Positions 27,073-35,345 are shown, numbered from the stretch's first letter. The stretch is 64,000 nucleotides of DNA from Actinomycetes bacterium (GCA_023460935.1 JAEWOI010000022.1:1-64000), one strand, 5' to 3'. The notes: generated by a model from the letters alone, not told the origin. Program-made: numbers and translations.

Positions 27073-27170
27073 CTCGTCCGTCCCCCCTTCGCGGTGCAGG
27101 CCAGCCTAGGACCACAGGCGGGCGTAGCGGCAGGGGCAGCGTCGCCCCTTGCCGGACGGCCGGTGGCGGG

Positions 27171-28034
27171 CTACTTCAGCAGCCGGGACAGCCGCCGGTC
27201 GGCGAGCAGCTTGCCGCCGGTCTGGCAGCCGGGGCAGTACTGCAGCGAGGAGTCTGCGAACGAGACCTCCGCGATCGTCGTGCCGCACACCCCGCAGGGC
27301 TGGCCGGTGCGGCCGTGCACGCGCAGGTTGAGCTTCTTGTCACCCTTGAGCTCCCTGGCCGCCAGGCCGGAGGAGCGGGCCACCGCGTCGGCCAGCTCGC
27401 CCCGGATCGCAGCGTAGAGCGTCTGGCGCTCGGCTTCGGACAGGCCGTTGGCGGGCTTGAAGGGGCTCAGGCGCGCGGCGTGCAGGATCTCGTCGGAGTA
27501 GGCGTTGCCGATGCCGGCGACGATCCGCTGGTCGCGCAGCACGCCTTTCAGCTGCGCCCGGCCGGCCTGCTGCAGGATGCCGGCCAGCACCTCCGGGGTG
27601 AACTCCACTGCCAGCGGGTCCGGGCCGAGCACCGCGATGCCGGGCACCTCGGCGGGGTCGGCGACGACGTAGAGCGCCAGCCTCTTCTGGGTGCCGGCCT
27701 CGGTGAGCTCGAAGCCGCTGTCGTCGGCGAACACCACTCGGGCCGCCAGCGGTCCCCGTCCGGGACGGGCCGGCTTGTCCGGCACCACTTCGCGCCAGGT
27801 GAGCCAGCCGGCTCGGGCCAGGTGGAACACCAGCCACAGCCCACCGATGGAAAGGCACACGAACTTGCCGCGCCGCTCGACCCCGTCCACCTCGAGGCCG
27901 TGCAGCGCCGAGAGCGGGATCTGGAACGTCTTCAGGCAGGCGAACGCCACCAGTTCGGTGCGGGCGACCGTCCGCCCGACGCAGGCTTCGGTGAGGAAGC
28001 CGCGCAGCGCCTCCACCTCCGGCAACTCAGGCAT
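27171..28034 (-). CDS. Fpg/Nei family DNA glycosylase, second paralogue
   Basis: A 287-residue glycosylase with the Fpg-type N-terminus MPELPEVEALRGFL (Pro2, Glu3 catalytic), the Lys of RRGKFVCLSI, the H2TH region LKGVLRDQRIVAGIGNAYSDE and a C-terminal zinc finger CGVCG ... YCPGCQ. In the finger hairpin, the position that is Arg in Escherichia coli Fpg (within QRATFYC) is replaced: here it reads ADSSLQYC. That arginine contacts DNA phosphate, so lesion specificity probably differs from classical 8-oxoguanine Fpg. The ATG at 28034 overlaps the 3' end of aat by 8 nt. This form is common in actinobacteria. Confidence 0.9.
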   Translation of the reverse strand: MPELPEVEALRGFLTEACVGRTVARTELVAFACLKTFQIPLSALHGLEVDGVERRGKFVCLSIGGLWLVFHLARAGWLTWREVVPDKPARPGRGPLAARVVFADDSGFELTEAGTQKRLALYVVADPAEVPGIAVLGPDPLAVEFTPEVLAGILQQAGRAQLKGVLRDQRIVAGIGNAYSDEILHAARLSPFKPANGLSEAERQTLYAAIRGELADAVARSSGLAARELKGDKKLNLRVHGRTGQPCGVCGTTIAEVSFADSSLQYCPGCQTGGKLLADRRLSRLLK

Positions 28035-28716
28035 GCCGCTCCTCTCGGCCCGGCCAGCGGGGCTCGGGGACGGCGAGCGCCTCCGCCAGCAGCTCCAGGT
28101 ACTCCTCGCGGCCCACCTCCACCACGCCAAGGCTGGCCAGGTGTTCGGTCTGCCACTGCACGTCGATGATGCGCTCCTCAGCATGCTCGTCCGCGAGCAG
28201 GCGCACCAGTGCCAGCAGCGCGACCTTCGATGCGTCCCGGCCGTGCACCGGGTCGTGGAACATCGACTCACCGGCGAACAGCCCTCCCAGCGACACCCCG
28301 TACAGGCCGCCGACCAGGCGGCCGGCAGAGTCCCAGGTCTCGACGGAGTGGACGTGGCCGGCGTGGAACAGCTCGGTGTAGACGCTGCGCACGTCGGCGT
28401 CGATCCAGCCGTGCTCCCGGGCCGGGTCGGCGCAGCGCTCGAGCACCAGGGTGAAGGCACGGTCGACGCTGGTCGTGTAGCGGGCTGCGGAGCGCCGCAG
28501 CGACCGGGTGACCCGCAACGCGTCCAGGGGCAGCACGCCGCGCTGCACCGGCGACCACCACCCCATCTGGCCGAAGCCGGAGGCGTGCAGCGGCATCGGG
28601 AACACCCCGCTGCGGTAGGCGTCCAGCACGAGTTCGGGGTCGAACTCGGAGGAGAAGGCGATCAGGTCCTGCGCCGGCCACTCCGCCGGCGCCCCGAAGA
28701 CGCCTCCGCTCGCCAT
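28027..28716 (-). CDS. aat: Leucyl/phenylalanyl-tRNA--protein transferase
   Basis: A 229-residue L/F transferase that adds Leu or Phe from aminoacyl-tRNA to N-terminal Arg/Lys of proteins, marking them for ClpS/ClpAP degradation (bacterial N-end rule). The signature blocks are YRSGVFPMP, GWWSPVQRGVLPLD, the HSVETWDSAGRLVGGLYGV core, and FAGESMFHDPVHGRDASKVA, followed by DVQWQTEHLASLGV. The order and length are standard. The ATG at 28716 opens the protein; a CAGAAT hexamer 6 nt upstream resembles a weak -10. It is coupled by an 8-nt overlap to the Fpg-like gene. Confidence 0.95.
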   Translation of the reverse strand: MASGGVFGAPAEWPAQDLIAFSSEFDPELVLDAYRSGVFPMPLHASGFGQMGWWSPVQRGVLPLDALRVTRSLRRSAARYTTSVDRAFTLVLERCADPAREHGWIDADVRSVYTELFHAGHVHSVETWDSAGRLVGGLYGVSLGGLFAGESMFHDPVHGRDASKVALLALVRLLADEHAEERIIDVQWQTEHLASLGVVEVGREEYLELLAEALAVPEPRWPGREERHA

Positions 28717-28846
28717 GGGCCGATTCTGCCACCCGGTCGCGACACCCTTCAGGGGCGGCTCGGGGTCGGCTCGGGGCCGCCGGGGGGCAGCCGTCGCGCG
28801 CTGACTCGCCTAGGCTGGTGCGCGTCCCACGCCGAAAGGAACACCG

Positions 28847-29527
28847 ATGGCGAATGCCGCCGACTTCGGCAAGCAGCTGGTCACGCGCACCCCGGAAGTG
28901 GCCGGCGGCGTGCTGCGCAGCATCATCGAGTTCGCCATCGACGGCAACGCCACCTTCCCGGGCGCCAAGGCCACTGCGGCCCAGTCGCTGCAGGCCAAGG
29001 GCGACCGCGAGCAGGCCATCGACTCCGTCGTGGTGCAGCACGTCGGGATCGCCTCGGCCCAGGGCTTCCTCACCAGCGTCGGCGGGTTGATCACGCTGCC
29101 GGTGGGGCTGCCGGCCAACATCGCCGGCATGGCGGTGCTCACCGTCCGCATGATCGCGTCGATCGCCCACCTCCGCGGCTACGACGTCGACGACCGCAGG
29201 GTGCGCGCCGCGCTCACCCTCGCCATGCTGGGCGACGACGAGGTGCGCCGGCTGGTCGCGGACGGCAAGCTGCCGACCGGGCCGCTCGCCGTGGCCACAG
29301 CGCCGATGTTCGACTCCGACCTCGAGCGCCGGATCAGCGAGCGCGTGATGGGCTCCCTCGCCGGACGGCTCGGCGGCAAGCACCTGGCCACGGTCATCGT
29401 CCGTCGCATCCCGCTGGTGGGCGGCGGCGTCGGCGCAGCGGTCGACGGCTGGCTCACCTTCGGGCTGGCCGCCTACGCCAAGCGCGAGTTCGTCGCCAGG
29501 CACCAGCCCTCGATCCAGCGCGGGTAG
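28847..29527 (+). CDS. EcsC-like family protein
   Basis: A 226-residue protein resembling the EcsC/YdbB family, whose role in actinobacteria is unknown. The central hydrophobic part GGLITLPVGLPANIAGMAVL with the following TVRMIASIAHLRGYDVDD is the diagnostic stretch. A second hydrophobic helix lies near the C-terminus (VGGGVGAAVDGWLTFGLAAYA). There is no signal peptide, so it is probably a peripheral or monotopic membrane protein. The start is clear: GAAAGGA lies 7 nt before the ATG, and TAGGCT (28811-28816) about 30 nt upstream is a good -10. The transcript ends into the palindromic repeat region before alr. Confidence 0.75.
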   Translation: MANAADFGKQLVTRTPEVAGGVLRSIIEFAIDGNATFPGAKATAAQSLQAKGDREQAIDSVVVQHVGIASAQGFLTSVGGLITLPVGLPANIAGMAVLTVRMIASIAHLRGYDVDDRRVRAALTLAMLGDDEVRRLVADGKLPTGPLAVATAPMFDSDLERRISERVMGSLAGRLGGKHLATVIVRRIPLVGGGVGAAVDGWLTFGLAAYAKREFVARHQPSIQRG

Positions 29528-29553
29528 GCCCGGCCCCGCCTCCCGCTGCCAGA

Positions 29554-29613
29554 CGCCCCCGAAACTCACAGACGCCCCCGAATATTCGGGGGCGTCTGTG
29601 GGTTTCGGGGGCG
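29554..29613. repeat. 60-nt near-perfect palindrome (probable bidirectional terminator or intergenic repeat)
   Basis: Two 30-nt arms around the centre AATATT pair with a single mismatch. The element has a nested structure: CGCCCCCGAA occurs at both the outer edge and the middle of the left arm, and TTCGGGGGCG at the matching places on the right. The inner 32 nt are perfectly symmetrical. It lies between convergent genes (EcsC-like stop at 29527, alr stop at 29704), so it can form a very stable hairpin for either transcript. Confidence 0.9.
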
Positions 29614-29681
29614 CGAAGGGTCGGGAACGCGAGTGTTGGGGACGCGAGTTTCGGGGGCGCGAGTTGCGGGCGCGCGAAGGG
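29603..29681. repeat. Degenerate 15-16-nt tandem repeats beside the palindrome
   Basis: About five units share the core GGG-N-CGCGAG: at roughly 29603-29620, 29621-29636, 29637-29651, 29652-29666 and 29667-29681. Each looks like a diverged copy of the TTTCGGGGGCGCGA edge of the palindrome. No ORF in the interval has a plausible start or codon bias. Confidence 0.7.
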
Positions 29682-29703
29682 GTGGGACGGTCTGAGCCCG
29701 GCG

Positions 29704-30825
29704 TCAGCCGGTGACGGCGCGACCCACCCTGCGGTTGATCAGGCAGGTCACCTCGTAGGGGATCGTCCCCATCAACCCGGCGACCTCTGTGGTGGTGATC
29801 TCCTCCGGCCCGCTGCTTCCGACGAGCACCACCTCGTCGCCGACCGCCACCGTCGGCTCGGGTCCGACGTCGAGCATGGTCTGGTCCATGCAGACCCGGC
29901 CGGCGATCGCGTAACTCCGCCCGGCGATCAGCATCCGGCCGCGGTTGGACAGCAACCGGGAGTAGCCGTCCCCGTAGCCGACGGGCACCGTGGCTATCCA
30001 GGTGTCGGCAGGCGCGGTCCAGGTGCGGCCGTACCCGACGGTCTCCCCGGCGCGGACCGGCTTGACGAAGCTGACCTGGGTGCGCCACTCCAGCGCGGGC
30101 AGCAGCTGGACGGTCCGCGGGGTCTGCGGGTCGGGGTACGCGCCATAGACCATGATCCCGGGCCGGACCAGGTCGAACCAGGAGTCCGGATGCCCCAGCA
30201 CCCCACCGGAGTTGGCGAGGTGCTTCAGCGGGACGGGGCCACGCGCGGCCTCGACCTGTGCCACCGTCCGGGCGAACCGGGCGATCTGGTCGGCGGTGAA
30301 GCCGTCCCCCGCAGGGGAGTCGGAGATCGGCAGGTGGGACATCAGCCCGCCCAGCCGGACTCCGGCGGTGGCGTCGGCAAGCATCGCCAGGCCGGGCGCC
30401 TGCTCGGGCTCGCAACCGATGCGGCGCATCCCGGTGTCGACCTTGAGGTGCACCTCCGCCTCGACGCCGAGCGTGGTCGCGGCCGCGCCCGCGGCGAGCA
30501 CCGACTCCTCGTCCACGACGCACAGGACCAGCCCGGCCGCCACCGCGGCGCCGACCTCGTCGCCACGGGCCACCGACAGCTTCAGGACCGGCAGCGTGAC
30601 CCCGGCCTGCCGGAGCTCGAGGCCCTCCGCCACGGTGGCAACGCCGAGCCAGTCGGCTGCGGCGGTGCGTTCGACGTGCCGGGCCACTTCGACCGCGCCG
30701 TGGCCGTAGGCGTCGGCCTTCACCGCGACCAGCACCTTCCGTCCGCCGACCCGGGAGCGGATAGCCGCCAGGTTCGCGCCGATGTTGTCGAGCCGGGTCG
30801 TGGCAACGCTGGTGCGGCCGGTCAC
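29704..30825 (-). CDS. alr: Alanine racemase
   Basis: A 373-residue PLP enzyme that interconverts L- and D-alanine for peptidoglycan. The PLP lysine is Lys36 in VAVKADAYGHGA. The second catalytic base is the Tyr in VPVGYGDGYSRLL. PLP-phosphate contacts (HLANSGGVLG) and the C-terminal beta domain (GRVCMDQTMLDVG, EVTCLINRRV) are all present. The start GTG at 30825 overlaps the stop of the sulfurtransferase gene (GTGA) and has a strong ribosome site GGGGAGGAG, so the frame continuing upstream is not part of it. It is co-transcribed with the sulfurtransferase. Confidence 0.96.
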   Translation of the reverse strand: MTGRTSVATTRLDNIGANLAAIRSRVGGRKVLVAVKADAYGHGAVEVARHVERTAAADWLGVATVAEGLELRQAGVTLPVLKLSVARGDEVGAAVAAGLVLCVVDEESVLAAGAAATTLGVEAEVHLKVDTGMRRIGCEPEQAPGLAMLADATAGVRLGGLMSHLPISDSPAGDGFTADQIARFARTVAQVEAARGPVPLKHLANSGGVLGHPDSWFDLVRPGIMVYGAYPDPQTPRTVQLLPALEWRTQVSFVKPVRAGETVGYGRTWTAPADTWIATVPVGYGDGYSRLLSNRGRMLIAGRSYAIAGRVCMDQTMLDVGPEPTVAVGDEVVLVGSSGPEEITTTEVAGLMGTIPYEVTCLINRRVGRAVTG

Positions 30826-31655
30826 GGCTCCTCCCCGGTCGCCACCGGGCGGGACGGGTCGGACGACCATCCGGACCACGAGGCAGGGAACAACGCAGCC
30901 TGCACCCCCAGCGCCGCCAGCGCCAGCACCACCTGGGCGGCCGAAACCCCCGAGCCGCAGTAGACCGCCACGGGCCGGTGCTCCGGCAGGCTCAGCAGGC
31001 CACGCAGGGCGGCGTCGTCCGGAAGCCGCCCTGCGGCGTCCCAGAAGCCGGTGACGGGCCGGTTCACCGCGCCGGGGATGTGACCGGCCCGCGCGTCGAT
31101 CGGCTCGGTCTCGCCGCGATAGCGCTCGGCCGCCCTGGCATCCACCAGGATCCCGTCGAACAGCGCTACCGACTCGGCGTCCAGCGTGGGCAGCTGACCG
31201 GTGCGCAGCTGCAGCGGCCGCACGGCAGCAGGCTTCGGCTCTTCGACCTCCAGCTCGTTGCCCGCGGCCACCCAGGCCGTGATCCCCCCGTCCAGGACGC
31301 GGACGTCGAGCCCCGCCCAGCGCAGCACCCACCAGGCCCGTCCGGCGGCGAAGGAGCCGGGCTCGTCATAGACCACGACCGGCAGTTCCGGGTCGACGCC
31401 AAGGACGCCCAGGCCGGCGCCGAGCTGCGCGGCGTCCGGCAGCGGGTGCCGCCCGTCGGTCGGCTCCGTTGTGGGTCCGGTGAGCACAGCCTCAAGGTCG
31501 AGGAACCGCGCGCCCGGCAGGTGTCCTTCGAGGTAGCGTCCGAAGCCGGCGCCCCACGGCTCGCCCAGCCGCCAGCGCACGTCCAGCAACTGCGCGCCGG
31601 CGGCCAGCGCCGCCGGCAGCTCGGTCACCGTGATCAGGACATCAGCTCGGGCCAC
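30822..31655 (-). CDS. Sulfurtransferase (rhodanese / 3-mercaptopyruvate type)
   Basis: A 277-residue two-domain rhodanese. The N-terminal domain (about residues 10-135) is the inactive structural copy (LLDVRWRLGEPWGAGFGRYL, YDEPGSFAAGRAWWVLRWAG). The C-terminal domain carries the active-site loop YCGSGVSAAQV with the persulfide-forming Cys. CGSGVSA is intermediate between rhodanese CRxGxT and mercaptopyruvate CGSGVTA loops and favours 3-mercaptopyruvate as donor. GTG 31655 is the start; TAGAGT ends 6 nt upstream, inside the 15-nt gap after the bkd E2 gene. It is coupled to alr. Confidence 0.92.
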   Translation of the reverse strand: MARADVLITVTELPAALAAGAQLLDVRWRLGEPWGAGFGRYLEGHLPGARFLDLEAVLTGPTTEPTDGRHPLPDAAQLGAGLGVLGVDPELPVVVYDEPGSFAAGRAWWVLRWAGLDVRVLDGGITAWVAAGNELEVEEPKPAAVRPLQLRTGQLPTLDAESVALFDGILVDARAAERYRGETEPIDARAGHIPGAVNRPVTGFWDAAGRLPDDAALRGLLSLPEHRPVAVYCGSGVSAAQVVLALAALGVQAALFPASWSGWSSDPSRPVATGEEP

Positions 31656-31661
31656 GCCAGC

Positions 31662-31667
31662 ACTCTA
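31662..31667 (-). promoter_or_regulatory. -10 hexamer TAGAGT, leaderless start of sulfurtransferase-alr
   Basis: TAGAGT on the minus strand ends 6 nt before the GTG at 31655. It gives the sulfurtransferase-alr pair its own promoter within the short gap after the bkd operon. Confidence 0.6.
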
Positions 31668-31670
31668 GGG

Positions 31671-33170
31671 TCAGAAGAGGAGCGAGAGGCCCGGGTCGGA
31701 CATTATCGTGGCCACGTCGGCGAGGAACTTCGAGCCCATCTCGCCGTCCACCAGCCGGTGGTCGAAGGTGAGCGAAACCGTGCAGACCGAGCGCGGCTCG
31801 ATCCGCTCTTCCTCACCGCTGCCGACCACCCACGGCTTGCGGCGGACGGTGCCCAGGCACATGATCGCGGCCTCGCCGGGATTCATGATCGGGGTGCCGC
31901 CGTCCACCCCGAACACCCCGACGTTGGTGATGGTGAAGGTGCCGAGCGCCAGGTCCCCGGGTTGCACCCGGCCCTGCTTGGCGATCGCGACCATCTCGTT
32001 CAGCGCCTGGGCGAGCTCCAGCAGGGTCATCCGGTCGGCGTGCTTGATGTTGGGCACCACGAGCCCGCGAGGGGTGGCCGCCGCGATGCCGAGGTTGACC
32101 TCGCCGTGCAGCACGATCTCCTCGGTCGCCTCGTCGAAGCTGGAGTTGATCTCGGGGTTGCGCGCGATGGCGAGGCACGCCGCCTTGGCGAACACCAGCA
32201 GGGGCGAGACGCGCAGGCCGGAGAATTCCCGGCGCTGCTTGAGGGTGTCGATCAGCTCCATGGTCCCGGTCACGTCCACCTCGACGAACGCCGTGGCCTG
32301 GGGGACGTTCAGCGACGCGGTCATCGAGCGGAACATCTCCCGCCGGATCCCCCGCAGCTGCACCCGCCGGTCGCCGGACGGACGCTGCCCGGAGCGGCCC
32401 TGGGCAACGCCGAGCACGTCGTCGGCCGTGATCGTGCCGCCCGGCCCCGAGCCGGTTACCGTGGCCAGGTCGACGCCGAGGTCGCGGGCGATGCGGCGCA
32501 CCGGCGGCTTCGCCAGCGGCGGACGGCCCGTGCCCGCGTCGGCCGGTGGGCGGCCCGGGTCGGGCAGCCGCTCGCCGGAGGGCTCGGCTGTGACCTTGGC
32601 CGAAGGGGTCACGTCGTCGGTGTGCCGGGACACCGGCCGGTCGGTGTCGTAGGACTCGTGCACCTGGTCGGTCGCCGGCACAGCCACCGCGTGCCCGGCC
32701 TTGCGCGGACGGCGGCTGACCGCCCCGGCCTTCACGCCGTAGCCGACGAGCATGGATCCGCTGGCGTCCCTGGCCGGAACCTCCCCCAGTTCGTCCTGGA
32801 CGGCCCCGGTCACGGTGTGCTGCTCGACCCCTGCCCCGCCGGACGGCGATCCGGCCGGAGGATCGCCGGCTGGTGCCGTCGCTGGGACGTCAGCCGGCGG
32901 GTTGCCGCCCGCCGGCGAAGGCTCGGCGTCCGCCCCCGCCTCCCGGATACGGATGATCGGGGTGCCGACCTCGACCGTCTCGCCCTCCGCCGCCAGCAGC
33001 TCTGCGACCACCCCTGCGTACGGTGAGGGCAGCTCTACCAGCGACTTGGCGGTCTCGATCTCGAGCAGGATGTCGTTGACCGCCACCTCGTCGCCCACCT
33101 GCACCTTCCAGGAGACGATCTCGGCCTCCAGCAGTCCCTCGCCGGGATCGGGGAGCTTGAACTCGCGCAT
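31671..33170 (-). CDS. bkdC: Branched-chain alpha-keto acid dehydrogenase E2 (dihydrolipoyl acyltransferase)
   Basis: A 499-residue E2 core subunit. An N-terminal lipoyl domain (residues 1-78) has the lipoylated Lys42 in EIETAKSLVEL. A long Pro/Ala/Gly-rich linker (about 80-190) is followed by the peripheral-subunit-binding domain (RRIARDLGVDLATVTGSGPG). The C-terminal catalytic domain has LTFDHRLVDGEMGSKFL with the HRxxDG active site. There is one lipoyl domain only. It starts 12 nt after the E1-beta stop. It acts with E1 and a lipoamide dehydrogenase (not in this window) on the keto acids of Val, Leu and Ile. Confidence 0.94.
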   Translation of the reverse strand: MREFKLPDPGEGLLEAEIVSWKVQVGDEVAVNDILLEIETAKSLVELPSPYAGVVAELLAAEGETVEVGTPIIRIREAGADAEPSPAGGNPPADVPATAPAGDPPAGSPSGGAGVEQHTVTGAVQDELGEVPARDASGSMLVGYGVKAGAVSRRPRKAGHAVAVPATDQVHESYDTDRPVSRHTDDVTPSAKVTAEPSGERLPDPGRPPADAGTGRPPLAKPPVRRIARDLGVDLATVTGSGPGGTITADDVLGVAQGRSGQRPSGDRRVQLRGIRREMFRSMTASLNVPQATAFVEVDVTGTMELIDTLKQRREFSGLRVSPLLVFAKAACLAIARNPEINSSFDEATEEIVLHGEVNLGIAAATPRGLVVPNIKHADRMTLLELAQALNEMVAIAKQGRVQPGDLALGTFTITNVGVFGVDGGTPIMNPGEAAIMCLGTVRRKPWVVGSGEEERIEPRSVCTVSLTFDHRLVDGEMGSKFLADVATIMSDPGLSLLF

Positions 33171-33182
33171 GCTGTTGGCCTC

Positions 33183-34154
33183 TCAGTACGCCAGGGACCG
33201 GTCGACGGCGTCCAGCACCCGGTCCAGGTCGGGCAGGTAACCATCTTCGGTGCGGCTGGGCGGGTAGGGAAGGTCGTAGCCGGTGACGCGCAGCACCGGC
33301 GCCTGCAGCTGGTAGAAGCACTCGGCCTGGATCCGGGCGGCGAGCTCTGCCCCGATCCCAAGGGTGCCGACCGCCTCGTGCACCACCACCGCGCGCCCGG
33401 TGCGCCGGACGGAGGCCAGCACGGCCGCGTCGTCCAGCGGGGAGAGGGAGCGCAGGTCGATCACCTCGAGGTTGCGGCCCTCCTCCGCCGCCGCCAGCGC
33501 GGCCTCCACGCAGGTGCGCACCATCGGCCCGTAGGTCAGCAGGGTCACGTCCGAGCCGGGCTTGACCACCCTGGCCTGGTAGAGCGAGAGCGGCGCGGCC
33601 TCCCCGCCCGGGTCCACCTCGCCCCTCTCGTGGTAGCGCCGCTTCGGTTCGAGGAAGACCACCGGGTCGTCGTCCGCCACGGCCTGCTGGATCATCCAGT
33701 ACGCGTCCAGCGGGTTGGAGCAGGTGACCACCTTCAGCCCGGGAGTGTGGGCGAAGTAGGCCTCGGGCGACTCGCTGTGGTGCTCAATCGCGCCGATGCC
33801 GCCGCCGTAGGGGATGCGGATCACCATCGGCACCCCCAGCCGGCCGTGCGAGCGGAACCGCAGCCGCGAGACCTGGGAGACGATCTGGTCGAAGGCCGGG
33901 TAGACGAAGCCGTCGAACTGGATCTCGACCACCGGACGGTAGCCGCGCAGCGCGAGCCCGACGGCCGTGCCGACGATGCCAGCCTCGGCCAGGGGTGAGT
34001 CCACGACGCGGTCGGGGCCGAACTCTGCCTGCAGGCCCTCCGTGACCCGGAACACCCCGCCCAGCTTGCCGATGTCCTCGCCGCCGAGCAGCACCTTGGG
34101 GTCTGCGGCCAGCGCGCGGCGCAGGCCGGCGTTCAGGGCCTTGGCCATGGTCAT
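33183..34154 (-). CDS. bkdB: Branched-chain alpha-keto acid dehydrogenase E1 component, beta subunit
   Basis: A 323-residue E1-beta subunit. Conserved blocks are the TMAKALNAGLRRAL start, GEDIGKLGGVFRVTEGL, DSPLAEAGIVGTAVGLALRG and the catalytic-loop IPYGGGIGAIEHHSESPEAYF, with the EHHSE histidines typical of branched-chain/acetoin-type E1-beta. The C-terminal domain (VIDLRSLSPLD ... TGRAVVVHEA) completes the transketolase-like fold. ATG 34154 is preceded at 5 nt by AGGTGAG; a GTG at 34163 that overlaps the E1-alpha stop is a less likely start. The gap to E1-alpha is 5 nt. Confidence 0.94.
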   Translation of the reverse strand: MTMAKALNAGLRRALAADPKVLLGGEDIGKLGGVFRVTEGLQAEFGPDRVVDSPLAEAGIVGTAVGLALRGYRPVVEIQFDGFVYPAFDQIVSQVSRLRFRSHGRLGVPMVIRIPYGGGIGAIEHHSESPEAYFAHTPGLKVVTCSNPLDAYWMIQQAVADDDPVVFLEPKRRYHERGEVDPGGEAAPLSLYQARVVKPGSDVTLLTYGPMVRTCVEAALAAAEEGRNLEVIDLRSLSPLDDAAVLASVRRTGRAVVVHEAVGTLGIGAELAARIQAECFYQLQAPVLRVTGYDLPYPPSRTEDGYLPDLDRVLDAVDRSLAY

Positions 34155-34159
34155 CGGGC

Positions 34160-35278
34160 TCACCTGGCCACGCTCCCGGCCTGGGGTTCGAAGGAGGCCT
34201 CGTAGTCGAGGTAGCTCCTGCGCTGCTGCTCGAGCAGATCGGGGGTGTTGGCGTAGGCCAGGCCCCAGAAGTCCTCCAGCCGTGGCTCGGGCAGCGCGAC
34301 GCAACCGTCCCGGAGCCGCTCGGCGAGCGCGTCGGCCTCCGCCGCGACCCCGTCCAGCCAGCCATGGTCGATGGCCCCGGCGGCCAGCAGGTAGGCCTTG
34401 AGCCGCTCGATCGGGTCCTTGGCCCGCCACTCCTCCAGTTCCCCGGCCCTGCGGTACTTGGTGGGGTCGTCGGAGGTGGTGTGGGCGCCCATCCGGTAGG
34501 TGTAGGCCTCCACCAGCACCGGTCCGTCGCCTGCCTTGGCGTGGTTCAGCGCCCACTCGGTGACGGCGTGGACGGCGAGCACGTCGTTGCCGTCCACCCG
34601 CACGCCAGGGAAGCCGAACCCGGCGGCACGGCGGTACAGCGGGATCCTGGACTGCAACTCGATCGGCTCGCTGATCGCGTACTGGTTGTTCTGGCAGAAG
34701 AACACCACCGGCGCTGCGTAGGACGCGGCGAAGATGAACGCCTCGTTGACGTCCCCCTGGCTGGTGGCGCCGTCGCCGAAGTACACCACGGCCGCGGCGT
34801 TCGCCGCCGGGTCTGCGTTGCCGACCAGGCCGTCGCGCTGCAGCGCCATCGCCATGCCTACGGCGTGCAGCGTCTGGGTGCCGATCACGAACGAGTACAG
34901 GTGGAAGCCGTCCGGCGCCGACGGCCAGTCGACCATCGAAGTGCCGCGGAAGGTGCCGAGCAGGTCCACCGGGTCGATCCCCTTGCACCACGCAACAGCG
35001 TGCTCCCGGTAGGAGGGGATGATCAGGTCCGCAGCGGAGGTCGCGCGGGCCGAGCCGACCTGGGCCGCCTCCTGGCCGAGCATCGGCGGCCACAGCCCCA
35101 GTTCACCCTTGCGCTGCAGCGCTGTGGCCTCGGCGTCGATGCGGCGCGACAGCACCATGTCGCGCAGGTAGCCGGTCAGGTCGGCGTCACTGCCGCTGAA
35201 GCTGAACCGGTCATGCTCCACCCGCCGTCCGGACGGGTCGAGGAGCTGTACGAAGTCGGTGCCTGCGGGCTCGGTCAA
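34160..35278 (-). CDS. bkdA: Branched-chain alpha-keto acid dehydrogenase E1 component, alpha subunit
   Basis: A 372-residue E1-alpha subunit with the thiamine-diphosphate/Mg motif YFGDGATSQGDVNEAFIFA ending in CQNNQYAIS. The segments LSRRIDAEATALQRKGELGL and YRMGAHTTSDDPTKYR, with the phosphorylation-loop-like region, match the branched-chain rather than pyruvate subgroup. The start is a TTG at 35278 (LTEPAGTDFVQLL): GAGGAG lies 7 nt upstream and the promoter (-10 at 35316-35321) gives a leader of about 30 nt. The longer frame with a start at 35314 would begin at or before the transcription start. It is the first gene of the bkdABC operon. Confidence 0.93.
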   Translation of the reverse strand: MTEPAGTDFVQLLDPSGRRVEHDRFSFSGSDADLTGYLRDMVLSRRIDAEATALQRKGELGLWPPMLGQEAAQVGSARATSAADLIIPSYREHAVAWCKGIDPVDLLGTFRGTSMVDWPSAPDGFHLYSFVIGTQTLHAVGMAMALQRDGLVGNADPAANAAAVVYFGDGATSQGDVNEAFIFAASYAAPVVFFCQNNQYAISEPIELQSRIPLYRRAAGFGFPGVRVDGNDVLAVHAVTEWALNHAKAGDGPVLVEAYTYRMGAHTTSDDPTKYRRAGELEEWRAKDPIERLKAYLLAAGAIDHGWLDGVAAEADALAERLRDGCVALPEPRLEDFWGLAYANTPDLLEQQRRSYLDYEASFEPQAGSVAR

Positions 35279-35315
35279 GGGGTCTCCTCTGGCTGGTGCC
35301 TCCGGCAGGACCACA

Positions 35316-35345
35316 AACCTACGGTTACGTAACCATAGGCGTCAA
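35316..35345 (-). promoter_or_regulatory. bkd promoter with palindromic operator in the spacer
   Basis: On the minus strand, -35 TTGACG (35345-35340) and -10 TAGGTT (35321-35316) are 18 nt apart. The spacer and the first bases of the -10 are a 22-nt near-perfect palindrome (35318-35339): CCTA, one base, GGTTACGTAACC, one base, TAGG. Only one symmetry pair is mismatched. This is a textbook repressor site (TetR/MarR/LacI type). No candidate regulator gene lies next to the operon. Confidence 0.8.

Noticed and set aside
24264..30963. Long plus-strand open frames of 900-1090 codons antisense to the GT-C, Fpg-like, aat and alr genes
   Set aside because: Same explanation. The opposite strand encodes recognised proteins over the whole interval.
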